A DNA stretch of 64,000 nucleotides from Paenibacillus melissococcoides (GTDB lineage: Bacteria; Bacillota; Bacilli; Paenibacillales; Paenibacillaceae): NCBI GenBank assembly GCA_944800085.1, contig CALYLO010000002.1, positions 620,001-684,000 on the forward strand, in the 5' to 3' direction. The notes beneath the pieces are model-generated. The model was not told the origin of the DNA. It did no database searches and saw only the letters and a list, made by a program, of their open reading frames with translations. The translations under genes and the position numbers were made by a program. Shown here one piece after another: positions 62,818 through 64,000 of the stretch. How positions within the stretch are numbered: position 1 is the stretch's first letter; each line of letters starts with the position of its first letter.

Positions 62818-64000
62818 ATGAATTGGAGCAAGCAACATTTGAGCAAGCGGATTGCCGCAGCCGCCAGAACGGCGCCTGCCGACCTCGTCATCACGAACGG
62901 GAAAATCGTCGATGTCTTCAATCTCGAGATTATCGAAGGGGATGTCGCGATTGTGGACGGCATCATCGCAGGCATTGGCGGCAGCTATGAAGGCGCCCGC
63001 GTCATCGATGCGGAGGGACGCTACATCGCCCCGTCCTTCATCGACACGCATGTTCATATCGAATCCGCCATGGTTACGCCGGCCGAATTCGCTCGCGTCG
63101 TCCTTCCTCACGGCGTCACGTCCGTCATCGCCGATCCGCATGAGATCGCGAATGTGTCAGGGGCGGACGGCATTCAATATATGCTGGACGCTTCCGAGAA
63201 TTTGCCGCTGGACGTATACGTCATGCTCCCGTCCTGCGTTCCGTGCACGCCGTTCGAGCATGCCGGAGCGACGCTCGATGCGGCCAGCCTGGAGGCATTC
63301 TATCCCCACCCCCGGGTATTGGGCTTGGCCGAGGTGATGGATTACCCTTCCGTGCGGCGCGGCGATGACGGCATGCTGGATAAATTGGTGTCCTCGCATC
63401 GGCACGGCGGACGGATTGACGGTCACGGCGCCGGGTTGGATGAAGAGGCCATCAATGTGTACCGGGCGGTCGGCATTCGCAACGATCATGAGTGCGTCAC
63501 GGCCGAGGAAGCCAAGGCGCGGCTGCGGCGCGGCATGTATGTCATGATTCGCGAAGGCTCGGTCGCCAAGGATGTCGAAGCGCTCATCCCGGCCGTGACC
63601 GCCAGCAACGCGCGCCGCTGCGTGTTCTGCACCGATGACAAGCATTTGGACGAGCTGCTGCAGGAGGGCAGCGTCGATCATAACGCGCGTCTGGCCATTC
63701 GCTGCGGGCTTGATCCGCTGCAGTCGATCCAGATGGCATCCCTGAATGCCGCCGAATGCTACGGATTGCCGGCCAAAGGCGCGATCGCTCCCGGGTACGA
63801 GGCGGACTTCTTGCTGCTCGACGATCTGGAGCGCCTGACGATTGCCCAAGTGTACAAAGCCGGCAGGCTGGTGGGCGAGAACGGCCAATATACCGGACCG
63901 CAGCCGCAAGCCGCCGAAATCCCGGCCAAGCTGTTGAAGACGGTCAACCTGCCCGAGATAACGGAGCGGGATCTGCAAATCCGGCTGCAGGGGGAGCGCC
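62818..64000 (+). CDS. ade: Adenine deaminase (cut by window edge)
   Basis: The enzyme deaminates adenine to hypoxanthine. It starts at ATG 62818 behind AAAGGAATG and is open to the window end (about 394 codons, two thirds of the expected length). Amidohydrolase metal residues are in FIDTHVHIESAMVTPAEF, and the AdeC blocks ADPHEIANVSGADGI, LPSCVPCTPFEHAGA, GRIDGHGAGLDEEAINVY (split), RNDHECVTAEEAKARLRRGM and CVFCTDDKHLDEL follow. The upstream guanine-type riboswitch means it is repressed when guanine or hypoxanthine, its own product, is plentiful. Confidence 0.95.
   Translation, partial: MNWSKQHLSKRIAAAARTAPADLVITNGKIVDVFNLEIIEGDVAIVDGIIAGIGGSYEGARVIDAEGRYIAPSFIDTHVHIESAMVTPAEFARVVLPHGVTSVIADPHEIANVSGADGIQYMLDASENLPLDVYVMLPSCVPCTPFEHAGATLDAASLEAFYPHPRVLGLAEVMDYPSVRRGDDGMLDKLVSSHRHGGRIDGHGAGLDEEAINVYRAVGIRNDHECVTAEEAKARLRRGMYVMIREGSVAKDVEALIPAVTASNARRCVFCTDDKHLDELLQEGSVDHNARLAIRCGLDPLQSIQMASLNAAECYGLPAKGAIAPGYEADFLLLDDLERLTIAQVYKAGRLVGENGQYTGPQPQAAEIPAKLLKTVNLPEITERDLQIRLQGER

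Overview
The window looks like a chromosomal piece of a Paenibacillus-type Bacillota. It is GC-rich for a Firmicute, ribosome binding sites are strong AGGAGG-type, promoters are sigma-A-like, and the gene content fits (bacilliredoxin, YneF, DUF402 phosphatase, YkoCED thiamine-type ECF transporter, KinB-like kinase, YtrA-like GntR/ABC module). Most of it is ordinary housekeeping and transport. It is broken up by mobile elements and by many decayed genes. No rRNA, tRNA or CRISPR array was recognised.

Layout. 0-4 kb: a cut-off membrane-anchored protein, cobyrinate a,c-diamide synthase and asparagine synthetase. 4-7.4 kb (minus strand): a DHA2 exporter, a radical SAM/SPASM enzyme and, just downstream, a 27-codon gene with a strong ribosome binding site. 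This resembles a RiPP precursor and is the best candidate for an undescribed system. 7.6-12.4 kb: a thiamine/HMP-type ECF transporter (T, S and double ATPase) and a second DHA2 exporter, followed by a terminator with a group II intron directly behind it (maturase frameshifted). 14.5-21 kb: a truncated S41-peptidase-like gene ending in a dispersed repeat, a GGDEF/EAL protein, a MarR regulator divergent from a frameshifted quinone oxidoreductase, and an EcsAB-like ABC transporter collapsed by deletion. 21-27 kb: a conserved unknown, a BaiN-like flavoprotein, a sporulation-type histidine kinase, a membrane protein, a 39-residue conserved-looking protein, bacilliredoxin and NAD synthetase. 27.8-36 kb: NhaC-type antiporter plus hydrolase, a GntR/ABC module, frameshifted bioA, and an ABC-2 transporter. 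36-43 kb: acpS, a kinase remnant, cytochrome c, an Lrp/DUF1634/TauE operon, mutY interrupted by an IS4-family element, and def. 43-52 kb is the most degraded part: an IS1595-like remnant, a 101-bp satellite array, a formylglycine-generating enzyme, a ROK regulator with two short chromate-transporter proteins, and then remnants of a sulfatase, a CYTH-like protein and a LysR regulator. 52-59 kb: sodA, GNAT, DUF402 phosphatase, a queG-ogt fusion, yneF, folE and an unknown. 59-64 kb: a second IS4 copy sitting in the dispersed repeat and itself interrupted by an IS5/IS1182-like element, then adenine deaminase behind a guanine-type purine riboswitch.

Themes. At least four genes carry single-base losses in or beside short homopolymers, so sequence error or active decay should be settled first. 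The loss of MutY by a clean IS insertion with a 9-bp duplication is well supported and predicts a mutator background. The two IS4 copies are identical wherever they were compared and lie in the same orientation, so they could delete or duplicate the 17.6 kb between them.
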